Part shown: piece after piece, positions 41,701 through 53,700 of the stretch
How positions within the stretch are numbered: the stretch's first letter is position 1
Layout of the letters: the number at the start of each line of letters is the position of its first letter
Assembly (NCBI GenBank): GCA_951640165.1
Contig: OX621247.1
Span: forward strand, 25,890,001-25,954,000
Direction of reading: 5' to 3'
DNA: 64,000 nt
Origin: Pseudoips prasinana
Taxonomy: Eukaryota > Arthropoda > Insecta > Lepidoptera > Nolidae
Translations under genes and position numbers: made by a program
The notes under the pieces: model-generated
What the model saw: the letters and a program-made list of their open reading frames with translations, nothing else
Databases searched by the model: none
Told to the model about the DNA's origin: nothing

Positions 41701-44700
41701 GTGACATTATCCCTAGATATTATTATTATTATAATTATACATGCAAATCAGGTACAAATCCTGGCTGTGATCTAACTTATTTATTCTAAGAGTAAAATAT
41801 ACTCGATAATTTATGTCATTGACAAATAAGATATCATTAAATACTTGGTTTGTTATGACTGCCCAACACGATACTCAATTTATAAATATATCCCCATTGA
41901 CCTTTGAAACGCTTCAAGATCATTGATACTACTTCATCATCCAACATTATTTACTCATTATTTATTAAATGATGTGCTATTTATACATTAAGCAAAACTA
42001 ACTACAATCTAAATGACTTATACACGTTATATATATATATATATATATATATATAGCACTAGCTTATAGCTAAGTTATAGCCCGTATGTTATTCGGATAT
42101 ATGACGACGGGTGTGTTGGCGTGCATGGTAAATGCTTTGCTTTACACGCCAGAAGTCGTGGGTTCGATTTCCACCCAGGACAAATATTTGTGGCCATGAA
42201 CATGACTGTTTGTCCTAAGTCTGGGTGTAATTATCTATATAAGTATGTATTTAGAAAAGAAAATATATGTAATCTGATTTCCATAGTACAAACTTTGCTT
42301 AGTTTGGGATCAGATGGCCGCGTGTAAATAATGTCCCAGGATATTATTATTATTATTAAATATGCTATATTACTACAAAGTTTCATCAAAATCCGTCCGG
42401 TAGATTTTGCATGAAAGAGTAACAAACATACATACTCACAAACTTTCACCTTTATAATATTAGTGTGATAATCATTTTAGGTATTGGTATCTAATACATA
42501 TATGTATGACTTCAATTTTTCATGTATGTTAGCTAACATAAACAAATTTGGAACAACCTTATTATATGTGTAGGTCATAACTTTTATTTAAGAATAAATT
42601 ATACTACAGTCACATTTAGCAGGAGGTACACTTGCAAATATTTATTTAAGCACACATTACTGCTTAAGCTGTATTATTATTTATTACTATTACTTTACTA
42701 AATCAATTAAAAATATATAGTATTAAACTAAATTAAGATTACCTACGTTAATAACTTTAAATCATGAAAAAAACAACTTAAGAGGCCTATTACAGTCCAC
42801 TAGCGCCGCAAATCGAAAAAATGTCATAACTCGTAAATAGAATCAAAAATACAAAATATGTTCTATTATTACTGTGGAAAAGGCAATAACGTAATTGTAT
42901 AACACCTTATCAACACTTGAAATATAGCTGTTTAGCTAAATCGTGCATTCAAAACATAAACGGCCGTTTTTGTTACAAATGCACGATTTAGCTAAACAGC
43001 TATATTTCAAGTGTTGACAATGTGTTATAAAATTATGTTATTGCCTTGTAGAAATACAGTAATAATAGACCACATTTTGTATTTTTGTTTCTATTTACGA
43101 GTTATGACATTTTTTCGATTGGCGGCGCTAGTGGACTGTAAAAGGCCCCTTAAAGAATCGCAACCTTGTATTCTGTAGTTATTTTATCAGGCTAATAGTA
43201 ACATTGACGTCAGCAGAATGACAGTTTTATCAATACGATGCCATTCTTTGACACTGGATAAGCAATAAAATATAAATGTAAAATGATATCTAACAGTGTT
43301 AAATAGTATCATAATTTGTCCTTTCATTTAACGTTCATTATAATCAATTATATTTAATTAAATTACTTCAAGTTATAACCTAATTTTATATACAGTTATA
43401 ATTTATTTTTTATAGTTATTTTATTCATTTTATTATGCTCATATACGCGTATTGCCCATTAAACTTATCTTTATCGTCATTACAGACTTCGTTAAGAAGA
43501 AATAAAAAATGTATCTAATTAATATAGTTATAAGGACTTATTATATACTTCGTTTTACTTATCGTATGGGCAGTGGTTACCCCAGTGTCAGAGTTGTTCA
43601 AGCCGGCCTCTAACATGGCTTAATAACTACTGTCTAATGACTACAACCGGTACCGACAGCTTGACATGCTCTCCGAAGCACGGAGACGCTCAGAAATTAA
43701 ATCACTTTGGTGATCTCCCATCTGTGGACTGACCGCGCATCTACTTGGTCAACCTAGCCTATCACTAAGGGACTGGTGAGACCATATAGCTATGAGCGCT
43801 TCATTAAATACTAATATACCTAATGTTATAATACGAGGACTTTATAATCCATAATTATCATTAACTAGCTGTGCCCCGCGGTTTTACTCGCGTTAAACTT
43901 TATAAAATATAGCCTATGTGTTAATCCAGGGTGTCAGCTAACTCCATACTAGATTTTATTAAAATCGCTCCAGCCGTTGAGACGAAAAGAAGTATCAAAC
44001 ATACACACCCACACAGCTTCGCCTTTATAATATTAGTTTGATAATATTTATATGTACAAAAGTAGATGAATCAATGATAATTGTACCAAGTTATTATAAG
44101 CAACCTAGAAAAATAGCAACAACGAATGACGCTGTTGATGACGTATTCATACGCCTTGATTCTACGTGATAACACTAAGTCAATATAAATTCTTAACGTT
44201 ATTGCAATAATCTATTTACATCAACTAATGTGTTGATCTAACACATAACAAACGCTGTAATTACGAGTATGAGTAAATAGGAATCATTATTTTATACAAT
44301 TCAAACAAATTGTTGTTTATATCATTTGTATATAACGTTTAAATTGCTTATAATTAATAAGTTTTTCTTAATTTTTTGCATTTTTGATTATATTATTTTA
44401 GTGTAAATCTCAATGCTGCTCCAAGCTGCGAAAGTATGAGTAAAGTATCAAATAATATCTATCTATATATGAGCTTTATTGTGTTTTTATAATTTATAAT
44501 CCAAGACTTATTTAATATACAGGTACTATAAAGAAATAAGATAAATTACTTTTCTATACGTAGCGATTCAATTTGTGACATTGATTTCATTCGAGGAATT
44601 GGAGTTGTAAATACAGGAACTATAGGAAGAGAATAATTTTATGACCAAGTGGCTATCACGCCATACATTATCCCCAAACAGCATTAGTTATCCATTATTA

Positions 44701-47700
44701 ACTCAATTTAGTATTGTCACGACATAACAAAAAGACACATGTCAGCATAAAACGAGATCTAAAAAAACGCAGCTGAATGTGAAACTAGATGTCCAACAAA
44801 AATCTTCCCTAAATTTTACAGACATAAGGCGGCATAAATATAAGAAAATTCTGTCTGGTTTATTATTAAGAAGTTATGACCCATTCATAAAATTCAAAGA
44901 TAAAAGAATTATGCTGACAGATTCAGTAGGTCACCGAGTGAATATTGTTTCAGAAATGAATTTATATTGAAGAATATTGTTTAACAAATAAGTAAGCTTC
45001 ACGAGGAACGTTATTATTATCAAGAGTAATTTGTAAAACACTACTATTTTTTACAGACGCCAGCACAACCAGATACCCCAATCTCTCAAATTTCCCCAAT
45101 TGAAAGTGAACCTTATGCTTTTGTCGTAAAGTTGAAAATCTATAAAAGAAATTTGACAGATTGGGATGTGCAGCTGGCGTCTGTACTTTTATCAACTTTT
45201 TCTAAACTTAATTCTGTAGTTCATCTTTAGTGAAATTTTCCCCGTGATATTTTTCTTATCTAATTGTAACACCAGCGATTTCCAGCGACCCGCACAAGAT
45301 CATCGGTCCATCTTGTAGGGGGCCGTCTGAGTCTTCCGGTTCGTGGTCGCCATTCGAGAACCTTTCTGTCGAAATCGCTGGATTCGGATAGCGCAAGACC
45401 GGCAATTGTGGAGATCTTTGGGGGAGGCCTTTGTCCAGCAGTAGACGTCTTTCGGCTGATATGATGATGATTGTAACACATAATATAATACTCACTTTTC
45501 TTAACTTTGTCTTTTCTTTCGCTTTAGCTAATTCTTCTTCTAAGTAGGTTCTGACTCCGATCTTGCAGTCCATCACGCATGGGCGGTCGAAGTCACTTAG
45601 CAGATCTTGTAGTTGTAAATAAACTGTACAATACTATGTTAAGGAAATACTGGAAAATTGTGGTTGACGCAAATACGTGATAAAAATAACATTTCTATGT
45701 CTCACTTTATTTAACTATAGAATTTTATTTTATGGCCATAATGTTATAGGTATTTTTAATTATGTTACTTCACTTCATTTAAAATTTAACAAGTAAATGG
45801 CTTCTATCAGCATCTACAGTGTTTGCTGCAATATAAAACTAATAAATAACTAAAGTAAATATGAACCGTGTGGTTATGAGGTTGAACTTCTTTTTCGTAG
45901 AAGACAACGCCCGCACTAGGGAATCTAATCCCTGGGTCTGTGTGGGTACTTTACAAACATATAATAGACAGGCATTAGATCCAGACTCAGAACAACTATT
46001 TATGGGGAACCCAGAACACGAAGCGCCTCGCCGCTTCGTGTTCTGGGTTCCCCATAAATAGTTGTACTGAGTTTGGATATAATGCCTGTCTATCTTATCT
46101 GTCTTTGCCGCTGCGCCACCCGTGCAGTCAACAATAAGTGCAGTAACTTGTGTGGTACAAAATCATTATTAACTATAGGATCATGTCATTGAACTAACTA
46201 TGCACCAATCTATAACGTACATATAAAAAATTATATCATACTATAATTATGCTACGTATTTGAAGACACTACGACCATAAGACAAAAATATAACCACCAA
46301 TGTATTTTTATTTCAATTTATGTTATACTAAGTACTTTTTAGGTTGAATATTACTAGTTTTATTGTAAAAGGATACGTTCTCCATCTTCACACGTGACTT
46401 GTCCCTTGTATTCTGGTACAAACGGCCGTAAGACGTCTTTCATCAGCAACTGGAATAAGAAGACAAACAATATGAAGATTTGAATTAAGAACTGTCATTA
46501 TTTCTTTTGAAATCATAAAGAAAATCTCTATTGATGTAGGTAATATCAGCAATTTCACTTTCTAGCCATGATCTGTGTCATGCGCGAGAGATACTTTAGA
46601 GGATATTATTTAATTACTTTCCAGCTTCAGACAGTCCGTTGATCAAAGCTTCGTAAGTGATCGACGAGGGTAAGTAACTAGGCTCGTTGTCTATCCATAG
46701 AAGAGTAACCACCGAAGTAGTTTAATTTCTGAGCATCTCCATGTTTCGGAAGTCACGTTAACCTGTCGGTCCCAGTTGAAGCCATTAGGCAACAGTCGTT
46801 AATCGTTTCAAATTCCCGGAGCCATCACTAAAAGCAACTAGAGGCTAGACTGCAGTGTTGGTTGTAGTGGGTAACCCTGTGGACTCTCACATACCCCGTC
46901 GTCTCCCCAAACGGCAACAGTCGTTAAGCCATGTCAGAAGCTAGAAGCTAGAATACTGGGTGGCTTGAACAACTCTGATACTAGGGTAACCACTACCCAT
47001 ACGCTAAGTAAGTAATTAAATTAAATTTAAATAAGTAGTCAATGCTTAATGCTTAAGTAAGTAATTAAATTAAATTTAAATAAGTAGCAAACGAGAGTGA
47101 GCGAGGTGTTCTTAAGGAGGCCCTAGTGTGGAACGACCTAAAGCGGTCATTGACATCAAAAACTTTGGGATTAAGGATGAATAATGCAATAATGATTTGA
47201 TTTACTCATACAGTTATTTGAAAAGAGACTACTCTTTCATCTTTAGTGGTAAGAAGCCTAAACAAATATATATGCAATAGACCGCGTTACAAAACTCATT
47301 ATCTGTAAAGAAATTTGCACGTCCAAATGTCACGATGACGTCTGTCTGACGTCAATCTATTATATGTATTCGGTTGTTCTTTATATTGTTATGAAATGGC
47401 ATTATTATTGTGTAAACATGGCTATTACTAAATTTAGCTATATTCATTATCAAGCCTGAGTTTGCCACGTGATTCTTGGCACGTATTCGTTTTTGAAGTG
47501 ATATCTTCTATAAGGAGTGTATTCTATACCGCTATCATCTTTATCGCGTAGTTCCTAAGAGCTTTTGCTATTAATAAATATATACCTATCTAAGAAGAGG
47601 TTAACGTTAAAGTTTTAAATAAAGTATGTCTATTTTAACCAGCACTGACGATATATATTGCGGTTAATGTGAGGGAAACAATAACTGACAGTCAATTCTG

Positions 47701-50700
47701 TTATATTTAAAAACCCAATGATAGCTAATGACGTTATAGATGAGAAATGAAATTTCATTTTCATTCTATACTTATAAACGCAATAGTTTTGACTGTTTAA
47801 CTTGTAAGGATTATCATTAAAGTAATGTTTAATACTTATCTGCTTGAAGTGGAAACCCAAAAAGATTTTAACTGTTATTGTTCGTCAACCCCGAAATAAA
47901 CATACAAAATGACTTAAAGAAGACAGAAAAATATTTGGACCGACACTAATTTGTGCCAATTTTTGGTATGACGAAATAACATTTTAATCAAATTAAAGTG
48001 TTACTTTTATTAAGACCTTCAATAGTCAAAGTAAATCGTTCTGTGATTGAACATACTACCTTATATACTAATTAACTTTAAAGTTTCATTAACGGTTTTC
48101 AAAGAAAACCTCATCTTGTACCTATATAACACTGTGTATGTCAAATATCGGTTAGACGAATTTCTAATTCCTACGGCACACAAACACAACCATAAGTTTG
48201 ACAGTAGCACATGGCAAAGTTTTTATCACCATTTGTGTTTTTTTTTTCGTATTTGTAAGGTGATTAAGTCTTCACATTCTTCACAATCATCGTGGTTATT
48301 GCATCATGGTCAGAAAAACTACATTCTAAAGAAACTTTATGAAGAATGATAATCTTGATTGAAATACAAAATCCTTTGTGAATTAATAAACATGGCACTG
48401 CGATTCTTAATATTTGCACAACCTATGACATTGTTTCGTTAAATTCTACAAATGAGATATTGGCTGTGTGGCGGCCATAAAGAATATCGTCACCCCATCT
48501 CATCCCGTGGGGGGAGTAGAAGTCCTCCCGAGGGAATATATACCAGAGAATGGGCAGCAGCGTTCTTTAGAGTACTATCATAATTGCGATCGCCAGCCCG
48601 TCTGCCAAGCGTGGCAATTATGGCATATCCCTCCAAATGACGGACACAACTCTATTGTGGATTAACTTTTGGAGAGGCCTTTGACCCGCAGTGGACGTCA
48701 TTTGACTGACATGATGATGATAATGATGAATGTAATATGAATATGATACTACTTGTTATCTATCCACAATTCAGGAGATACTAGCTGTTCTCTCTACGGA
48801 CCGTGGAATTACTTTGATGCAGTCTATATGTGAACCACAGAACAAGACGTCGAACCGATGCAAAAGTGTTGTAATAAATATCTATTACATGCTGCATTAA
48901 AATGCTGGGGACACAACTTTGTGCGGCTATCTCGCTATTTGAAAACGAATTCCATGTTATATATTAGGAATTCAATACCAAAGGCGCTTAATCACTACTG
49001 CTACTTAAAAAAAACTGTTATTTTATAAAGTTTAAATCATGATATTTAAGTATCTGTATTTCTTATGCTCACATTTTTTACTTCCTATTGTTCGATGATC
49101 AATCATCCTGCGGTTATTGACTTAAGCTAACCACAAGATTATAAATGCCTCTATGATTCTCTTTCATATTAACAATACTGTCAATTAAAGATTTTCTTAT
49201 TGCTTATTACTAAAAGTAAAGTGAATCATATTTGTATGATTCAGGTAAGTGCTTGTTGTACCTCGGTGACTAAAGTGTAGACAATATCATAATCTGTGTT
49301 TATGAGCGAATCGTATATCGTCTCTTTGTACTCCAATACCACGTAACTCAAAAACGCTGTTACGCCACAATAATCCTTATTTTCCACTTACATACGAATT
49401 ATAAATGAGTGGCAAATATTTTTATTTCCGTAGTATTAAAATATCACTAACGATATTGTGAATTTATAAGACTTAATGGAATCAGGCGTTTCTTTGCGGA
49501 AATTCATAACAAATGAAATTCAAAATGTAGTGTTAATTCCGCTAATTGTCAGTTTAATCAAACTGGGATGCAATTTGCACCGCCCTTCCGCCCGCAAAAA
49601 ATATGAACATTCAAGAAGGACAATATAATAAAGCAAATTACATGCGCAAGTACGATACCCAACAGGTATTTTACGACTTGGTTGAAAAATCCCACGTGAA
49701 CAATAAAGGTTAGTCCCGTTAATACCTGCAAAAAATGTTGTATAGGTATTTTCGTCCTCAGCGGACCATCCTCAAGGGTTATTAAATCGCACAGTGCTCG
49801 AATCCGACACGTTAGCATACGACAATTAACAGAATTTACACTAAGTATATAATATTAATTTTGTATTTCGATTCTATAATTTATTATTTATTTCTGGTTA
49901 GACAGGTTAGAAGTGTTTGAATTACTATGTGTAAAATAAAACCAAATGAAAAAAAAATGTTATCACTACAGCTATGCAAATCAAACTACAATGGTGCGTA
50001 ACTACATACGTACGAGACAGTTGAATCAGTTTTGTTTCTTTTAATATTACCAGGTTGACAATGCCCCACTTGTTCGTATGAGGTTACCGTAGCCAATTAC
50101 AACTGGACCACACATGGCACCAATTACGCATTGCTGATTCTCCCTACAAAGAACTCTGATGGCTTTATTTACACCAGAACCCCGAGATTAACGATAACAC
50201 CCCAAGTGATGTATCAACCTCGATAATAGTGTGAAGTGTAACATATGTATACATTGAGTTGCTTAAACTGGCAAACTACCAATTTGTAGAAGATAGGTTT
50301 ATTTAACTATTGTTTCTAGGATGTGTGCCTCTTAACTAATTTAATAACGTATTAAAGTATCTTACGAAAAAGATGTTGTAAAAGTTTTCTTCCTTGAATT
50401 ATTAGCGTAAAATTTCAAGTAACCGTTATACGTATGTCGTATAATATACGCATAATGGGAATTAATGAGTTTTATACGTTAGTGGACGTAGTCAATCATA
50501 CGCATTAAACAATTTACTCGTTAGATAACTGGTTGATTTTGCAGTCATATTCTTTCAAACGCATTATATAATTCATATGTGTTTAGTGAATAAGAAATCG
50601 CAGACGCCCCCTATGTCGTTTGGCGGACCTTATAATTATATCAAACTCAGATCCTCATAGATATCATAGGCTGGATCCGATATTAAAAATATTTTAGTTG

Positions 50701-53700
50701 ATCTTGTTCATTCTAACGTTGACTGGAAGATAAAACAGCTCATTGTAATGATACTGTATGAAATTGGCGTTTAGCCGCAAGATTTTAGCCTAAACATAAC
50801 TCCACTTCAAAACTGACTCTTTTTACTATCCATTGTTTGTAAGAAGGGGTAGAATATTATTAAGAAGTGGAAATACCAACCTGAAAGCACTTTTCTTCTT
50901 GCGGGCACAGCTTCTTTAGTATCGTGCCTTGGTCGGGACCCGCCTTAAAATTCCCCTGGTGACCAGCGAGTTGAATCCAAGGATACCTCTGTTTCTTGTA
51001 TGTTTGGAAGAACGGCGTCCACTGGACTATAGTCCGGAGCTTACGCCATCTTTCGGATTGCTGGAAAGACATAAAAAAATGCTTGAGAATTGCGTTGAAG
51101 AGTACACACGGCTACATATCAAGCTACCCAAGCAGCAAAATTATCCTATAGTGCAGACGTTATAGGACTCCAGCACTTTTAATGTTCTCTTAAGGGTTCT
51201 AGTTTTTGCTGCATCGCTTATAATAGCAAGCATGGAGTTAGTTGGGCCTTATAGTATATCTCCTCCTATACATTAACTTATAATTACTTATAGGCCGAAA
51301 TTAAAGGACAAATATAAGCTTGGGTGACCTATAAAAGTATCGCGAGGGTGTAAACGCACTCAAGAGCAGATAAACTGGTAAGCTATGCTTATAACTACTA
51401 ACAAGAAACATTATAGAACCACTATAAGTAAAGTACACCAATAAGAGTGATAAACAGAACTAAACATTCTGGATACTATTTGCATTTATTACTTGGTTTT
51501 ATAAGGGTTTATAAATTTTCTTTACAGAACAATTATCAGTAAAATGGAGCGGTTATATAGTGGTATAAACCAATATCGTTATAATCTTAACACGCTTATA
51601 AAGGTTTAATATAATATACTTAGTATCCAAAACTATATCCGTGGTGTCCTGAACAAGAAAACATTGGTTTATAATGGTCTTGCAAATTCTGTTATAGTCT
51701 CAGTACGGATATTTTGCTTTTGTTGAATCGTAGAAATATGAGAAGGTTCCGTACAAAATTGTTATTGTGAAAATTTAAGACAAAATGTTTATTTTAATGA
51801 TTCTGCACGAAAAAACGTTTAATCGATAAAAGCAATTTTAAATGTAGACTTGGAAGATTGTGTTAGTGAGGAACCTGTACAAGAAGATGAATGCGATATT
51901 GAAAACTATTCCAATTTTCAACTACATAGCGATCTTAGAAAATGGGCAGTAGAATACAATACGACATGCGGCATTCAATTCTTTATTAGAAATTTTGAAT
52001 AAATGTATTTGTTAAGTTTGGTTCAAATTCTTCAAGTTCTCTTAGCATGTCTACATCTACGTCTTCTTGCTTTCTTGAAACGATCATTGGATGTACGAGT
52101 TTAATTCATTCTGAATCTCTCTTCGACACAGCACTCAGCACATGTTAGTTTGTATTTCATAAAGTGCATTTTGATTTGGTATGATGGTTTTAATGTCTTC
52201 TTTGATTGACTTTACTTCATGTTGAAGTTGTGGAATTTGACCATCCTCGACAGGCTGTATTTGGCTATCCGTGTTGTAAAGAACGAAATTTTGAGCATTT
52301 AAACTGACATCTGACAGTGTTTCTTCTGCTTCTGTTATGACAAGTTGAGGGTTTTGCGCGACAAAAGAAGATACAGGTAAAATTGCTGAACCGGATTGAA
52401 TGGTAGCCGAGTTTTGTTGTAAATGAAGTGATCTTGTAGTATTTGAACGAGTATCTTCTCGAGAGACCGTTGGCATTTCACTAATTTGGTCTTGATCACG
52501 ATTCTGTGAAACAATAAACCAAGTTAGCAAGGGAAAGCACAAAAAAGTAGAAAATATTTCAAACAATTTTTAAAGCTCGAAAATCCCTTTTAATTAAAAA
52601 GCTATCGACGTCCAGAAACATTACCATTTTCACACCTGACACCTAAACAAAAATATGAAAATAAGACATCGGTACCTAATAACAACATAGAGTAACATTA
52701 CAATATTTGCGGAACTCTAATTCCAAACAATATGGCCAAGCAATAAAAATATTTACCATTTTTAAACAAAGTACGCCTATAACGGTTTGTTAATGTATTT
52801 GGGAAGACCAAGTTTGTCAAGATGGCGACTTTTCGTTGTATGTCTTACTGAAACCAACATTATTTTAAAATTCAACTGAATGAAAACGTGAATTTCGAGG
52901 GGCGTATAAAAATTTTGACAAAAAACTTATTACACTTCACCGAAAATATACCTGCGCCATGCACATTCAAACACGGCTTCGCTTATTGTTAACTAACACC
53001 CTACTCTTATTCTAGATAATATTTATTATAAAAATATAATAACTTACCTTTATCAATATTAATTAATCTTTACAAATGTGCATAGCAACATTCACCAATT
53101 CACATCACTTTGTATGAGCTTGTAAGATATTCACTGTGTACGTTATTGTCGTGTTTGGTTCCATTTAGCGCTCATAGTTAGCTTCGCGAGAGCAAATAGT
53201 TCTACGTGGTCTAACTATAAGGTTACTATTGTCGTGATTGGTTCCATTAAGCGCTGATAGTTGGCTTCGCGGGAGAAAATAGTTTTACATAGTCCAACTA
53301 TATGGCCGTTATTGGTCAAAATGGTATTCACCAAGTCTACTATAGATATTTAATTAGCTAAAATACGCCTATAAATTGGGCCCTTTTCCGTGGTTATAAT
53401 TGCTTACTATTCCGTTATAGTCCTAATGAAATGGTGGTTCCAGGACAATTACTAGACCACATTTTGCTGCTTGGGTATATATTTCCAGTATAAGCTGATC
53501 CCGCATTGTATAGGATTTCCATACACTGAGAGCTCAGCTTATACTGGATTAGTATAGCTTGATATGTAGTCGTGTGTACGAGAGAATGTCAACGGGACAT
53601 TTTTTAACGTCATACTCGAGAATATGATCTGAATAAATTTCTGTTGACGTATACGATCATAAGTTAAGGTTATTTCAGTTTAACGCACTATTGCACTGAC

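Larger units (their letters stand above)
51127..53475. mobile_element. 2.35-kb TA-flanked DNA element with 15-bp inverted ends
   Basis: CCCAAGCAGCAAAAT at 51127-51141 and its exact reverse complement at 53461-53475, each next to TA. The first ~600 bp and last ~200 bp are dense in TTATAG/CTATAA motifs, as in subterminal repeats of DNA transposons. Coding remnants exist but no transposase catalytic domain is recognisable; probably non-autonomous or decayed. Superfamily not assigned. Confidence 0.8.
51102..53580. mobile_element. Split ~128-bp long-TIR MITE delta (51102-51126 and 53478-53580)
   Basis: The left end GTACACACGGCTACATATCA is mirrored by TGATATGTAGTCGTGTGTAC at the right. Removing 51127-53477 (element plus one TA) restores a continuous element like the truncated copy at 63460-63545. 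Its left end is 41 nt upstream of IP3K exon 2. Confidence 0.82.

Noticed and set aside
48047..48349. 100-codon plus-strand frame
   Set aside because: Lies antisense within an IP3K intron with no domain and AT-driven composition.
52135..52566. 143-codon minus-strand frame as an upstream IP3K exon
   Set aside because: It lies between the terminal inverted repeats of the 2.35-kb element and shows no IP3K-like sequence or phase-compatible donor.
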